From Helicobacter canis (GTDB lineage Bacteria; Campylobacterota; Campylobacteria; Campylobacterales; Helicobacteraceae): a DNA stretch of 64,000 nt. The stretch is taken from the NCBI RefSeq assembly GCF_900451095.1, contig NZ_UGHV01000001.1, forward strand, positions 1,178,001 through 1,242,000. The letters are read 5' to 3'. Under the pieces are notes generated by a model. The model made no database searches and was not told the origin of the DNA. It saw only the letters and a list, made by a program, of their open reading frames with translations. Position 1 is the first letter of the stretch. Every line of letters begins with the position of its first letter. Position numbers and translations under genes: made by a program. This document shows positions 9,942 through 18,810 of this stretch, piece after piece.

Positions 9942-12900
9942 ATGAAAAAGTATGTGATAGCCCTTTGTATAGGTGTCTTACCGCTTGTGCTAAGTGCTAG
10001 TGAGCTGATCCATATCCTTGAAAAATCGTGGAAACTTATCAACCTTGATGAAGCCTACAAGGAAAATCCGGGCATAGATGGCAGTGGCGTGAATCTTGGC
10101 GTGATAGATTCTGCCTTTAGCCCAAATCACCCGAGTTTAGCCGGTAAAGATGTGGGGCTAATCAATGGTATTTCTTCTAATGTAAAGGAGTGGCACGGCA
10201 CTCATGTCGCTGGCATTGCCATTGGTGCGATGCAAGGTGATAGGAATCCGCACGGCATTGCCTATAATGGCAGATATTATGGGCTTGGCAAAAATAATCC
10301 AAGCTTAACCTATACGGGCAATTTATATGAAGATGTAAAGAATTGGAATGTCAAAATCATCAATAATAGCTGGGTAGCTAGGTGGTATCCGCTCAATAAT
10401 CGTTACTATGCAGATTCTGGCTATGCTGTCATTGATAAAAATAGCGGGACAATTAGTGCGGATTATTATTTCAACACGCTTTTAGAGTGGAGGATTAACC
10501 AAGAAGAAACTTCCACAGGCAGGAGAACCCCACATGTTACTCTAGACCTTATCCGCCTATCTAAAGAAAAAGATATGCTAAATGTTATGGCAGCTGGGAA
10601 TGAGGGTAAGATCACCCCTGCTGCCACAGCGGTGGCTCCAAGCTATGATGAAGCCGTGCGTGCGTGGCTTGTGGTAGGGGCTTTAGACGCACGGGGGATA
10701 ACCATTGATGAGAAAACAAAGCATATTACTATTATGAGTGGTAAATGTAGTGGTAACGCTAATGCAGAGTGCAATGGTGCGGCAAGTTATAGCAATGCCT
10801 TTAAAGGCGCAGCACTCTATGCGATTACGGCTCCGGGTAGCAATATAGATTCTGCGAATGCGAATTTTTCTAGTGCAGGGGGAAACAATACGGCTGCTTG
10901 CGATGGGGATAACAAGGAAGAGTTTTGTGCGATGAGTGGGACATCGCAAGCTACGCCTATGGTAAGCGGGGCGGCAATGCTCGTGCAGCAGAAATTTGGC
11001 TTTTTAGGTGGGGCACAGCTTGCTGATGTGCTGCTTACTACGGCGAACAATAACTACACTGCACCAAAAATTACTATTAAAGCTATGCCAACATCAAGTG
11101 GTAAATACACTTCCTTTAATATCATTTATATTGATAATGAACCACCTATGAAAAATGGCAAAATAGATAGAGATAAAGTAAGGCAGGATTTGAAAGGGCT
11201 AGGCTATACAGATAGCGAGATTGACAAAATGTTCAATAATCTTAGCAAGACAGATCAAGCCCGCGATGATGCCGAAGCAATTATCAAGCTTAGCAAAGAA
11301 GAAGTCTTTGGGCAGGGGATCTTAGATGTGCAAAAAGCTTTAAAAGGCTTAGCACGACTTGATGTCAATCGTATGGGTAAAAATAGCGTAGAGCATTTTG
11401 AGGGAGAGAATCAAGCCTTTTATACCATTGATACAAAGGGGCTAAGCGGTGAGTTTAGCAACGATATAGATCAGCGATTATGGGAAGATAAATGGCACAC
11501 AGAGGGTGCGTGGAACTCGCCTAAAGAAGAGCTAAAAGACATCAAAAAAGCAGGGCTTATCAAAGTAGGAGCTGGGAAGCTAACCTTAAGCGGGACAAAC
11601 ACCTATGAAGGTGCGACACGCGTCCTGCAAGGTGTGCTAGAGCTAAGTAAAAGCGGCAAGCTAGTAAAGAGCAATGCCTATGCGGAAAACGCTGGAGTCT
11701 TGCTCCTAAGTGGCGGTGTGATAGAGAAAAACGCCTATGCCAAAGACTCTGGGATCGTGCATATTGAAAATAGCGCAACAATTAAAGGCACGACCTATGC
11801 GGAAAATGGCGGAGTAATCCAGCTAGGCTCTGTGATAAATGGCACAAACACAAGCGGCGCGACACTTGCTACTTCTGGTGTCAAGCTCACAAATGGTGGA
11901 GTCTTAGCTGGCTCTGGCAGCATAGCCACAGGAAGTGAGATACAAGCAAGCACAAGCAAGGTGGAGAATCTAGGCGGTGTTGTGATGGCAGGATTTGGAG
12001 CTGCGCCTATCACAAGCCTTTCACAAAACACCCTTACAATCAATGGCTCTTATACGCAGGATTCTAATGCAAAGCTGCAAATCGCCTTTAGCGGCAATCT
12101 CAACTCTAAGCTAGAAGCAAATAGCTACGACATACAAGGCGGCACACTAGAATTTGTCCCCATATATAGCGGCGAGGGTAGCTTGCTCACCGCTGGGAAA
12201 ACAATACAGCTAGATCTAGGCTCACTCAAAAATCATACTGATAAATTTGACACTATTTTGCCAAAGAGCAATAATGTCCTAGATTTTACTTATGATCACG
12301 CCAAGCAAACCCTAAGCACCACATTGAGAGCTGATGCGTTTAAGCCAAGTGGGGATTCTACGATGGGCGAGACATTGAAAGATATTTTCCAAGACCCTAG
12401 CCTATCAAAAGACTACCAAGACTACTTTGGCGCGATCACAAACGCTGCTAGCCCATTGTATCAAGCAAGCCTTGATAGCCTTGCAGAAAACGCCCCGCTC
12501 CAAGCTATGCAAGACACACTTACACTTCAAGAAAGTCTCTCTATCAATAGCCTTGCGTTTTTGGCGGACTCTACGATTGCAAGCCCTATGCCACTAGCCT
12601 ACCGCAAGCTCCCAAGACTTGCAGCTGTGGCTGGCACAAATATGCTGCAGACAAAGCTGCTTGCAGACATTGCTAGTAGCTTTGGGGCTAAGAAAAATGA
12701 AGTGTCCTTTAGCACCAACTACACGCATTTTGCCCATAGCTCCTACCGCTCTAATGCTGTCTCCACCACTCTCCAAGCAAAGCGCACAATGAGCGATAGT
12801 CTCATAATCGGCGGCTTTTTAGACTTCACAACCAATCAAGCCAAGCACACCTACACGCAAGCTAGCGCGAATGCCTTTTCTCTAGGTGGTAGCGCGATAT

Positions 12901-13481
12901 GGGATTTGAAGCATATAAGCGTGATAAGCGCGCTTAGTGCTGGGCTTGGGGCAAACTCCACTACGCGATCTATCATCGCTTCTCCACAAAGCTTGCAAAG
13001 CTCCTTTATGCAGTATCTGCTAAATGCGCAAGTTGGGATCGCTAGGGATTTTGCTATCAAATCAGTGGTATTTAAGCCTATGGCACTGCTCAACTACTCT
13101 CTAGTCGCGCAAGGCAGCTACGCCGAGCAGGGCGGTATCTTTGCCAAATCGTATGCGAGCGCGACTTACAATACACTAGGCTCTAGTCTAGGCTTGCATA
13201 TCGGCTATGCTAAGTCGCTAGAGTCTATCAGCTTTAGTGTCAATGGATTTGGATTCTACACCTTGCGGCTTTTGACAAACTTGCAGAGTCAAAGCTCTTT
13301 TAGCGATTTTTCGCATTTGTGGTTTAGCCAAAATCATCAGCTAAGTATGCATGGATTTTATGGCGGACTTAATGCGCAGATAAACTATAAGCGATATTTC
13401 GCGCGGCTTGGGCTAGCTTCACAAGTAGGCGCAGACTACTACTCTATCAATGCCAATGCAAGCGTGGGACTATATTTCTAG
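9942..13481 (+). CDS. Subtilisin-family (S8) serine protease autotransporter
   Basis: The 1179-residue protein starts with a Sec signal peptide (MKKYVIALCIGVLPLVLSAS). An S8 protease domain follows, with aspartate 56 (LGVIDSAFSPNH), histidine 85 (WHGTHVAGIA), oxyanion asparagine 220 (MAAGNEG) and serine 335 (MSGTSQATPMVSGA). From about residue 540 there are passenger-type repeats (LIKVGAGKLTLSGTNTYEGA, NAYAENAGVLLLSGG). The last 280 residues form an autotransporter beta-barrel ending in VGLYF. It should be displayed on or released from the cell surface; its substrates are unknown. A T19 tract upstream suggests variable expression. Confidence 0.93.
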   Translation: MKKYVIALCIGVLPLVLSASELIHILEKSWKLINLDEAYKENPGIDGSGVNLGVIDSAFSPNHPSLAGKDVGLINGISSNVKEWHGTHVAGIAIGAMQGDRNPHGIAYNGRYYGLGKNNPSLTYTGNLYEDVKNWNVKIINNSWVARWYPLNNRYYADSGYAVIDKNSGTISADYYFNTLLEWRINQEETSTGRRTPHVTLDLIRLSKEKDMLNVMAAGNEGKITPAATAVAPSYDEAVRAWLVVGALDARGITIDEKTKHITIMSGKCSGNANAECNGAASYSNAFKGAALYAITAPGSNIDSANANFSSAGGNNTAACDGDNKEEFCAMSGTSQATPMVSGAAMLVQQKFGFLGGAQLADVLLTTANNNYTAPKITIKAMPTSSGKYTSFNIIYIDNEPPMKNGKIDRDKVRQDLKGLGYTDSEIDKMFNNLSKTDQARDDAEAIIKLSKEEVFGQGILDVQKALKGLARLDVNRMGKNSVEHFEGENQAFYTIDTKGLSGEFSNDIDQRLWEDKWHTEGAWNSPKEELKDIKKAGLIKVGAGKLTLSGTNTYEGATRVLQGVLELSKSGKLVKSNAYAENAGVLLLSGGVIEKNAYAKDSGIVHIENSATIKGTTYAENGGVIQLGSVINGTNTSGATLATSGVKLTNGGVLAGSGSIATGSEIQASTSKVENLGGVVMAGFGAAPITSLSQNTLTINGSYTQDSNAKLQIAFSGNLNSKLEANSYDIQGGTLEFVPIYSGEGSLLTAGKTIQLDLGSLKNHTDKFDTILPKSNNVLDFTYDHAKQTLSTTLRADAFKPSGDSTMGETLKDIFQDPSLSKDYQDYFGAITNAASPLYQASLDSLAENAPLQAMQDTLTLQESLSINSLAFLADSTIASPMPLAYRKLPRLAAVAGTNMLQTKLLADIASSFGAKKNEVSFSTNYTHFAHSSYRSNAVSTTLQAKRTMSDSLIIGGFLDFTTNQAKHTYTQASANAFSLGGSAIWDLKHISVISALSAGLGANSTTRSIIASPQSLQSSFMQYLLNAQVGIARDFAIKSVVFKPMALLNYSLVAQGSYAEQGGIFAKSYASATYNTLGSSLGLHIGYAKSLESISFSVNGFGFYTLRLLTNLQSQSSFSDFSHLWFSQNHQLSMHGFYGGLNAQINYKRYFARLGLASQVGADYYSINANASVGLYF

Positions 13482-13500
13482 CTTGCACAGGCTTGTGGTG

Positions 13501-13935
13501 CTAGATAAGGCTAGATCCTTGCAAGTAGAGTGCAAATAGCTCTCTAGGATATGGGTGTGAAAGGATATAAGCGATACTTTGTGCGCGCTTGCGTGAGAAA
13601 TCTTCATAATACTTAGCATACTTATCTAAAATCCCTTGCAAATCTTGCTCTAAATCATCAAACACAAAGCCCCCAAATCTCTGTGCTGTGGTGTTTAGCT
13701 CGGGGCGGTTTGCCACGAGAGCTGGCGTGCTAGAGAGCATAGACTCTACAATGGTAAGCCCAAAGGTCTCATTGAGTAGGCTTGGTGAGATAGAGAGCTT
13801 GGCTTTAGCTAGGATTTGCTTTAGCTCTTGTGGGGGTAGGGCAGGGGCAAATTGAAAGGAAGAGTTGAGATAGTGGGCAAGCGCGTAAAGCTTCAGTAAA
13901 GCTAGCTCAATGGTTATTATGCCCCCCCCCCCCAT
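13501..13935 (-). CDS. Orphan C-terminal half of a GT-B glycosyltransferase, joined to the upstream gene by a G12 tract
   Basis: This frame starts at the poly-G tract itself and has no ribosome site of its own. From residue about 25 it encodes a GT4-type donor-binding half: ELKQILAKAKLSISPSLLNE, then TFGLTIVESMLSSTPALVAN. It resembles the end of the preceding glycosyltransferase (AEILAKAKLTILPSLWYETF) but is a distinct copy. With 12 G residues the upstream protein ends 5 codons after the tract; with 11 or 14 the two frames would fuse. It is probably a phase-variable extension or the remnant of a second gene, expressed only after slippage. Confidence 0.6.
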   Translation of the reverse strand: MGGGGIITIELALLKLYALAHYLNSSFQFAPALPPQELKQILAKAKLSISPSLLNETFGLTIVESMLSSTPALVANRPELNTTAQRFGGFVFDDLEQDLQGILDKYAKYYEDFSRKRAQSIAYILSHPYPRELFALYLQGSSLI

Positions 13936-15913
13936 AGAAATAGAGATTTATAAGCTTTTTGGCATAGCTGTGGAGATCTTGCATAATCTCTTCGCGCTTT
14001 TGTAGCAAGGTGGCAAACTCGCTCTCATAAGAGTCTAGGGTGTTTATGATACACACTTCTAGGCTTTGGATATTGCTATCTTGTAGGGCTTGGCGCGGAT
14101 CAAAGCCAAAGCTCTTGCCATAAAAATTTTCAATAGTTTCTTGCATAGCCCCTAGATCGCTTACTATGGGGATCGCGCCGGCTAAAATGGATTCTATGAT
14201 TGTAAGCCCAAAGGTCTCATACCACAAGCTTGGCAGGATTGTGAGCTTTGCCTTAGCTAGAATCTCTGCTAGCTCTTTGGGTGAGCGTGCTGGCAAGAAG
14301 GTGTAAGGAAGCTTTGCTTGCTTACTTACATTTGCTTCGGTGCTAGAATCCACTTTTGCTACTGCCTGCGGTTTGCTTAAATTTTGAGCATTTTGCTTAG
14401 AATCCGCTTGTGCGGATATGGATTGCCACGAAAATCCTTGCGGATTTTCTCGCAATGACAGAAAGGGGGCTTCACTCCTAGAATCCACTTTTTTACTAGC
14501 GGCATTTTTTCCGTCATTGCGAGCAAGCGCGCTAGCGTTTGCGTGGCAATCCATAGTCTCAAAAGTAGAATCCACTTTTTCACTCATCGCGTTTTTATCA
14601 TCATTGCAAGCGTTATGTTCTGCGTGGCGATCCGCCCTAGAATCCAACTCGCTGTCATTGCGAGCCGACTTGTCGGCGTGGCAATCCATAGATTTTGCGT
14701 TAGCAAAAAGGGCATTCCTAGAATCCACTTTTTCAAAAGTGGATTCTAGGCTTTGGATCGCCACGCCGTGCTGCTGCAAGTCTCGCGATGACGGGAAAAG
14801 GGCTTCATCGGCTCGCGATGACAATTCTCGTCTGGCTTGTTTCTCTTCAAAGATTCTAGGAATTGCGGTGTTGCTAGTGGGGCTTTTAGCAAAATTTAGG
14901 GTAGAGCAAGACTTGCGGTCTGCGGTTGCCCTAAATTTTGCTAAATCGTCGCTATGGATACCCAAGACCGAATCTACTTTTGAAAAAGTGGATTCTAGGA
15001 TTTTGGTATTTGGGCTTGCTTGGGGTATTAGCTTTCTAGCTAGCTCTATACATTTTGGCTTATCATCGCCATCGCCTATGATAAGCAGCTTATAGTGGGA
15101 GAAGCGCGGGATCTTGATGAGATTGGCAAAGGCGCGGAGTAGCAAGGGGACATTTTTCTCCGGGGCTAGCCTGCCAAAAAACACGAGCAAATCGCGTTTA
15201 TCTGCTAGGGAGATGTGCGGGTTGTAGAATTTGGTCTCTATGGGGTTTGTCAGGGTGATTAGCTTAGAGCTATCCCAGCCATCTTGGATATGCTTTTGCC
15301 GCTGGAACTCCCCCACGCAAATGATTGTGTCAAAAAGCTCTTTTTCTTGCAGCAATGCTCCTTGATAAAAGGGCGAGCGCAGTGCCTTTAAAATCGAGTA
15401 TATCCGCCCTCTTCTATCGCAGTTTTTATAGGCTATGCGCAAGCCCTTGCTATGCCCTATACATTGCTCGCAAATTTGCCCCTTGGCATAGTTGTATAGC
15501 CCGCCATTTGCGCAAGGTCCAAAGCCGTGCTGTGTGTAGATAAGCTTTGCGTTTGGGTGCTTTGCCTTGTAGGCTCTAAGGGCAAAAAGCACGCTAGGGC
15601 TTAGGCGGGAAAGGTAGTTTTGCGTGTGGATAATATCTGGCTTGATCGTAAAAAGAAAGGCTTTAAGCCGCTTGTAATTTGCGAGATTAAAGACATATTT
15701 ATATGCCCCGCGCCACTTAGGATAGAGCTGCCAATCATCAAGGCGCAAAAATCGCGCACTCTCTATGCCACAAGGCGGCAGCCTATCACAGCTTGCGACA
15801 TAGATGTCAAACTGCTTGGATTCTAGGGTGGCTTCTATGGTGTTGCGAAACACACTTTCTGCGCCGCCTTTGAAGGTGTCGGAGGCTAGGTGCAAGACTT
15901 TAGGCAGCGACAT
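13907..15913 (-). CDS. GT4 glycosyltransferase with a giant in-frame repeat insert
   Basis: The 668-residue protein has a GT-B fold. The N-terminal half (VLHLASDTFKGGAESVFRNT) holds a cysteine cluster region (PCANGGLYNYAKGQICEQCI) seen in LPS/capsule glycosyltransferases. The C-terminal half has LVFFGRLAPEKNVPLLLRAF, LLIIGDGDD and LPSLWYETFGLTIIESILAG. Residues about 305-525 do not belong to the family: they are translated repeats (LESTF, KVDSR, CHADKSARND) placed between the helix after GDGDD and the strand of YTFLPARSPKELAE. The start overlaps the WecB-fusion gene by 14 bases, so the two are probably coupled. The end carries the G12 tract. Confidence 0.85.
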   Translation of the reverse strand: MSLPKVLHLASDTFKGGAESVFRNTIEATLESKQFDIYVASCDRLPPCGIESARFLRLDDWQLYPKWRGAYKYVFNLANYKRLKAFLFTIKPDIIHTQNYLSRLSPSVLFALRAYKAKHPNAKLIYTQHGFGPCANGGLYNYAKGQICEQCIGHSKGLRIAYKNCDRRGRIYSILKALRSPFYQGALLQEKELFDTIICVGEFQRQKHIQDGWDSSKLITLTNPIETKFYNPHISLADKRDLLVFFGRLAPEKNVPLLLRAFANLIKIPRFSHYKLLIIGDGDDKPKCIELARKLIPQASPNTKILESTFSKVDSVLGIHSDDLAKFRATADRKSCSTLNFAKSPTSNTAIPRIFEEKQARRELSSRADEALFPSSRDLQQHGVAIQSLESTFEKVDSRNALFANAKSMDCHADKSARNDSELDSRADRHAEHNACNDDKNAMSEKVDSTFETMDCHANASALARNDGKNAASKKVDSRSEAPFLSLRENPQGFSWQSISAQADSKQNAQNLSKPQAVAKVDSSTEANVSKQAKLPYTFLPARSPKELAEILAKAKLTILPSLWYETFGLTIIESILAGAIPIVSDLGAMQETIENFYGKSFGFDPRQALQDSNIQSLEVCIINTLDSYESEFATLLQKREEIMQDLHSYAKKLINLYFYGGGGHNNH
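13922..13933. repeat. Homopolymer tract, 12 C on + (G12 in the coding strand)
   Basis: G12 lies in the last codons of the minus-strand GT4 gene (TAT then GGG x4 then CAT). A change to 11 or 14 residues would fuse the gene with the downstream GT-B fragment. The sequence after the tract is CATAATAACC. Confidence 0.95.
14343..14998. repeat. 656-bp mosaic repeat block inside the GT4 gene
   Basis: Module A occurs at 14343, 14478 and 14718 (inverted) and at 14735 and 14984 (direct); 14718-14749 is a near-perfect palindrome of two A copies. Module B palindromes lie at about 14419-14460, 14512-14555, 14601-14635, 14652-14690 and 14755-14796. A D-type element of 124 bp at 14852-14975 has inner arms TTTAGCAAAATTTAGGG and CCCTAAATTTTGCTAAA, a perfect 17-bp stem. 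Part of the block (about 14640-14740) is nearly identical to 28990-29090 inside another glycosyltransferase gene. Confidence 0.85.
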
Positions 15914-18464
15914 AAGCTACCTTTAAAAGTGGTTCAGCTTTTTTGGAGGATTGGGCTTTACTAAAGAAACCTGCTTGCGTGCCCCCGCCTTGCACCACGC
16001 CGCTTTGGGATTCTAAGATTGTGTGGCTAGAATCGTGGCTTTGCAAGCCGCGCAAGGAGATAAGACTTGGAGGTCTATCGACACAGCGCGGCGCAGCAAT
16101 CCGCGATTCTAGCCCACAAGCTGAATCCTTTTTAGAAAAAGTGGATTCTAGGCTAAAATCTACAAAAACATAGATCCTATAGCCTAGCTCTGCCCCCCCT
16201 AAGAGATTTTCTAAAATGCTAGTAATTTGCTTAGAGCTTGTGCCATTTCCATAAGGATTTTTCTTAGAAGCCATTGCTGCATAGAGGGCTTGATTGTGCA
16301 AAAGCTCATATACAGCTTCAAAGATCGCGCTAGGATCTGTGCCCACAAGCTTTAGCGTGCCGGCTTCTAGCCCCTCTACGCGCTCTGTGGATTCTCTTAG
16401 CACAAGCACGGGCTTATGCAGGGCTGGGGCTTCTTCTTGGATACCGCCGCTATCAGTTAGGATAATATCTGCTCTATGCAAGAGATTGTGGAAAGCAATC
16501 ACATCAAGCGGTGGGACAATACGCAGTCGCTCTTGGGATTTAAGGTGCTTTTGCGCGCTGGCTTGTATGGCTGGGTTGGGGTGGATTGGGTAGATTATTT
16601 TAAGATTGGGGATAGATTCTAGCAGGGCGTTGATCGCGCTAAAAATCCGCGCTAAATTCTTGCCTAGATTCTCCCTCCTATGGGCTGTGAGTAAAAGGCA
16701 TTTATCAGTCCCTAGCCACTCTAGTAGTGGGTGGGTAAAGTCGCTTGCTATGGTGGTTTGCAGGGCATCTATGGCGGTGTTGCCCACGACAAAAATGCTT
16801 GATTGTGCAACGCGCTCATTAAGTAAGTGGGCTTTGGTGGTGTTTGTGGGGGTGAAGTGATAGGTGGCAATAAGTGCTATGGCTTGGCGATTAAACTCCT
16901 CTGGGAAAGGCGAGTGGATATTATGCGTGCGCAATCCTGCTTCAATATGGGCTATGGGGATATGCTGGTAGAATCCACATAGCGCGCTTATATATGCCGT
17001 AGTCGTATCGCCGTGGATACAGAGGAGATCTGGCTCTAGGGTCTTTAGCAGTGGGGAGAGATGATACAGGAGCTTATAGCTTATGGATTCTAGGCTTTGG
17101 TGTGGGGCGTGGATATGGAGATTGTAGCTAGGCGTGATCGCAAAGGCTTGCAAAATGGGAGAGAGCATAGAGTCTGTATGCTGCCCGCTTGTGATAGTGC
17201 AGATCGCAAAATGCTCGCTAGATTCTAGCTGCTTGATGAGCGGGGCTAGCTTGATGGCTTCAGGGCGTGTGCCAAAGATGACAGCGATTAGGGATTTGCG
17301 CAGATTGGGGAAGAATCGCGCATAAATCTCCCAGAGTCGCTGCTCCATAATCCCCCAAGCAAACTGCTCTTTATAGAGAGCTTGCCGCTTTGCTTGTAGC
17401 TGGGGAGAGTTGCTAGCAGCAAGGGAGATGAATGCTTGCTTGAGATTGTGCAGGCTAAAGTCAATCACCGCGCCAATGCCCATAGCCTCTACAATCTCGC
17501 TCATTCCCGTGCCTTTTACCATTACCACAGGCTTGCCTAGCAGGAGAGATTCGTAGAATTTATTGGGCGCGGCGTAGAGGTGATTAGGCACGCTTGGGTC
17601 ATAAAGAGCGGTGATAATATCGCAAGCAGATTCTAGGGCTAGGGTATCTTCATAGCAGATCTTGCCATAGAAGCTGATATTATCCGCACGCGCGGCATAG
17701 CTCTCTACTACATCTTGCAAAATCCCAAAGCCAGCGATATGCAGCTCAAGTCGTGGATCTGCTGCTATAAGCTCTAGTAGCTCAAGTAAGTAGCGATTGT
17801 GGCATAGCACGCCGACATAGGCGATTTTCACACGCTTGGCTTTAGAATCTAGCAGAGCAAAGGGCTTAATATATGCGGGCTTTTCTGGGGCATTGTGGAT
17901 AATGCTTAGGGATCTGGGCTTGCTTGGGGCGATTTGCTCTAGGCGAGATTGCGCACAGATGATGCACTCATCGCTATGATTGATGACAAAGGTCTCTATG
18001 GACTTTATAAGTGGCTTTAGGATTCTAGGGACATTAAAGGTATCGACATAGTAGTCAAAAATATCATAGATCAAGGGCTTTTTGCACAGCTTTGCTATAC
18101 ACAATGCCGGTAATGCCGTGTCTAAATCGCACGCGTGGATGGCATCGATTGTCTTGCGATTTGCCCAGAGATAGGCAAGGACTTTGACTTGGAAGAGTAG
18201 CAGGGGCAGGAGATTGCGTAGCCCGACACCATAGCTAGCCTTAATGCCTAGTCTATCGATGAGTATATGAGAGGTTTGTGGTGTGAGTGTGGCGCGTGAG
18301 TTTTGCGCACTATTTCTATCCCACGCAAGCACGCGGACTTTAGCACGCTGCTTGGCTAGGCTTGTGGCGATTTTTTGCACGCGTGAGTCTGGGTCGCAAG
18401 GATTTGAGCGAATGATTAGGATATGCGCTTTGGTAAATGCGTTGGATTCTAGTGGGGTTTGCAT
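15900..18464 (-). CDS. wecB: Fusion of a GT4 glycosyltransferase and UDP-GlcNAc 2-epimerase
   Basis: Residues 1-410 of the 854-residue product are a GT4 transferase (HILIIRSNPCDPDSRVQKIA, IYDIFDYYVDTFNVPRILKP, then a donor half with YAAPNKFYESLLLGKPVVMV). From residue 415 a complete WecB-type epimerase follows: AVIFGTRPEAIKLAPLIKQL, IHGDTTTAYISAL, HIEAGLRTHNIHSPFPEEFN, LLTAHRRENLGKN, ILTDSGGIQEEAPAL. The epimerase interconverts UDP-GlcNAc and UDP-ManNAc for surface glycans. The last 75 residues or so are translated repeat D2 (LESTFSKKDSACGLESR). The start codon ATG sits in GGTGGCAGCATAATGC. It overlaps the next gene by 14 bases. Confidence 0.9.
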   Translation of the reverse strand: MQTPLESNAFTKAHILIIRSNPCDPDSRVQKIATSLAKQRAKVRVLAWDRNSAQNSRATLTPQTSHILIDRLGIKASYGVGLRNLLPLLLFQVKVLAYLWANRKTIDAIHACDLDTALPALCIAKLCKKPLIYDIFDYYVDTFNVPRILKPLIKSIETFVINHSDECIICAQSRLEQIAPSKPRSLSIIHNAPEKPAYIKPFALLDSKAKRVKIAYVGVLCHNRYLLELLELIAADPRLELHIAGFGILQDVVESYAARADNISFYGKICYEDTLALESACDIITALYDPSVPNHLYAAPNKFYESLLLGKPVVMVKGTGMSEIVEAMGIGAVIDFSLHNLKQAFISLAASNSPQLQAKRQALYKEQFAWGIMEQRLWEIYARFFPNLRKSLIAVIFGTRPEAIKLAPLIKQLESSEHFAICTITSGQHTDSMLSPILQAFAITPSYNLHIHAPHQSLESISYKLLYHLSPLLKTLEPDLLCIHGDTTTAYISALCGFYQHIPIAHIEAGLRTHNIHSPFPEEFNRQAIALIATYHFTPTNTTKAHLLNERVAQSSIFVVGNTAIDALQTTIASDFTHPLLEWLGTDKCLLLTAHRRENLGKNLARIFSAINALLESIPNLKIIYPIHPNPAIQASAQKHLKSQERLRIVPPLDVIAFHNLLHRADIILTDSGGIQEEAPALHKPVLVLRESTERVEGLEAGTLKLVGTDPSAIFEAVYELLHNQALYAAMASKKNPYGNGTSSKQITSILENLLGGAELGYRIYVFVDFSLESTFSKKDSACGLESRIAAPRCVDRPPSLISLRGLQSHDSSHTILESQSGVVQGGGTQAGFFSKAQSSKKAEPLLKVAYVAA
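15946..16151. repeat. Repeat block with D element D2 (16009-16128) at the 3' end of the WecB fusion
   Basis: A module C copy (ACTAAAGAAACCTGCTTGCG) precedes the 120-bp D2 element, GATTCTAAGATTG to CAAGCTGAATCC, with arms TGTGGCTAGAATCGTGG and CCGCGATTCTAGCCCACA. The block closes with module A at 16137. The whole block is open in the fusion gene's frame and supplies its C-terminal tail. Confidence 0.85.
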
Positions 18465-18810
18465 TATGCTGCCACCATTTCCCTAGGATCCTGCGCGGAG
18501 TTGTTTAAAATTTGGACTTCACTCCTAGAATCCACTTTTTTACATATTGTGTTTTTGCTGTCATTGCGAGACACTGCGCTAGCAGTGGCGTGGCAATCCA
18601 CTTGCACACTAGAATCTAGCTTGTTAGATTCTAGCTCGGTTTGGTTGTTTTCTTTTTCCAAGATTCTAAGATTTGCGGTGGGGCTGTGGGAGCTTTGCGC
18701 GTTATGGTAAAGGTTAGCGAACTTGGTGTTCGTGCCTTTGCCATAACGCGCAACACTGCCACATTGCTCACCCGAAGCTGAATCCCCATTAGAAAAAGTG
18801 GATTCTAGGC
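18465..18810. repeat. 346-bp repeat-filled gap between GT2 and the GT4-WecB gene, with D element D3
   Basis: There is no independent gene here. Module A is at 18525 (inverted) and 18794 (direct), a module B palindrome at about 18557-18600, and D3 at 18662-18785. D3 has the family ends (GATTCTAAGATT, AAGCTGAATCC) but a different interior, with arms TTGCGCGTTATGG and CCATAACGCGCAA. One reading frame of the gap is open from the upstream G9 tract to a TAA that overlaps the next ATG (TAATG). Confidence 0.8.

Noticed and set aside
14419-14796. Integron attC sites for the CATTGCGAG...GTGGCAATCCA palindromes
   Set aside because: No integrase and no attC core sites; the sequence matches the type of dispersed palindromic element found in many bacteria.
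14418-15095. A 225-codon open frame on the plus strand across the GT4 insert
   Set aside because: It is antisense to the glycosyltransferase and consists of repeat translations (LESTF, KVDS) in another frame; no ribosome site or domain is visible.
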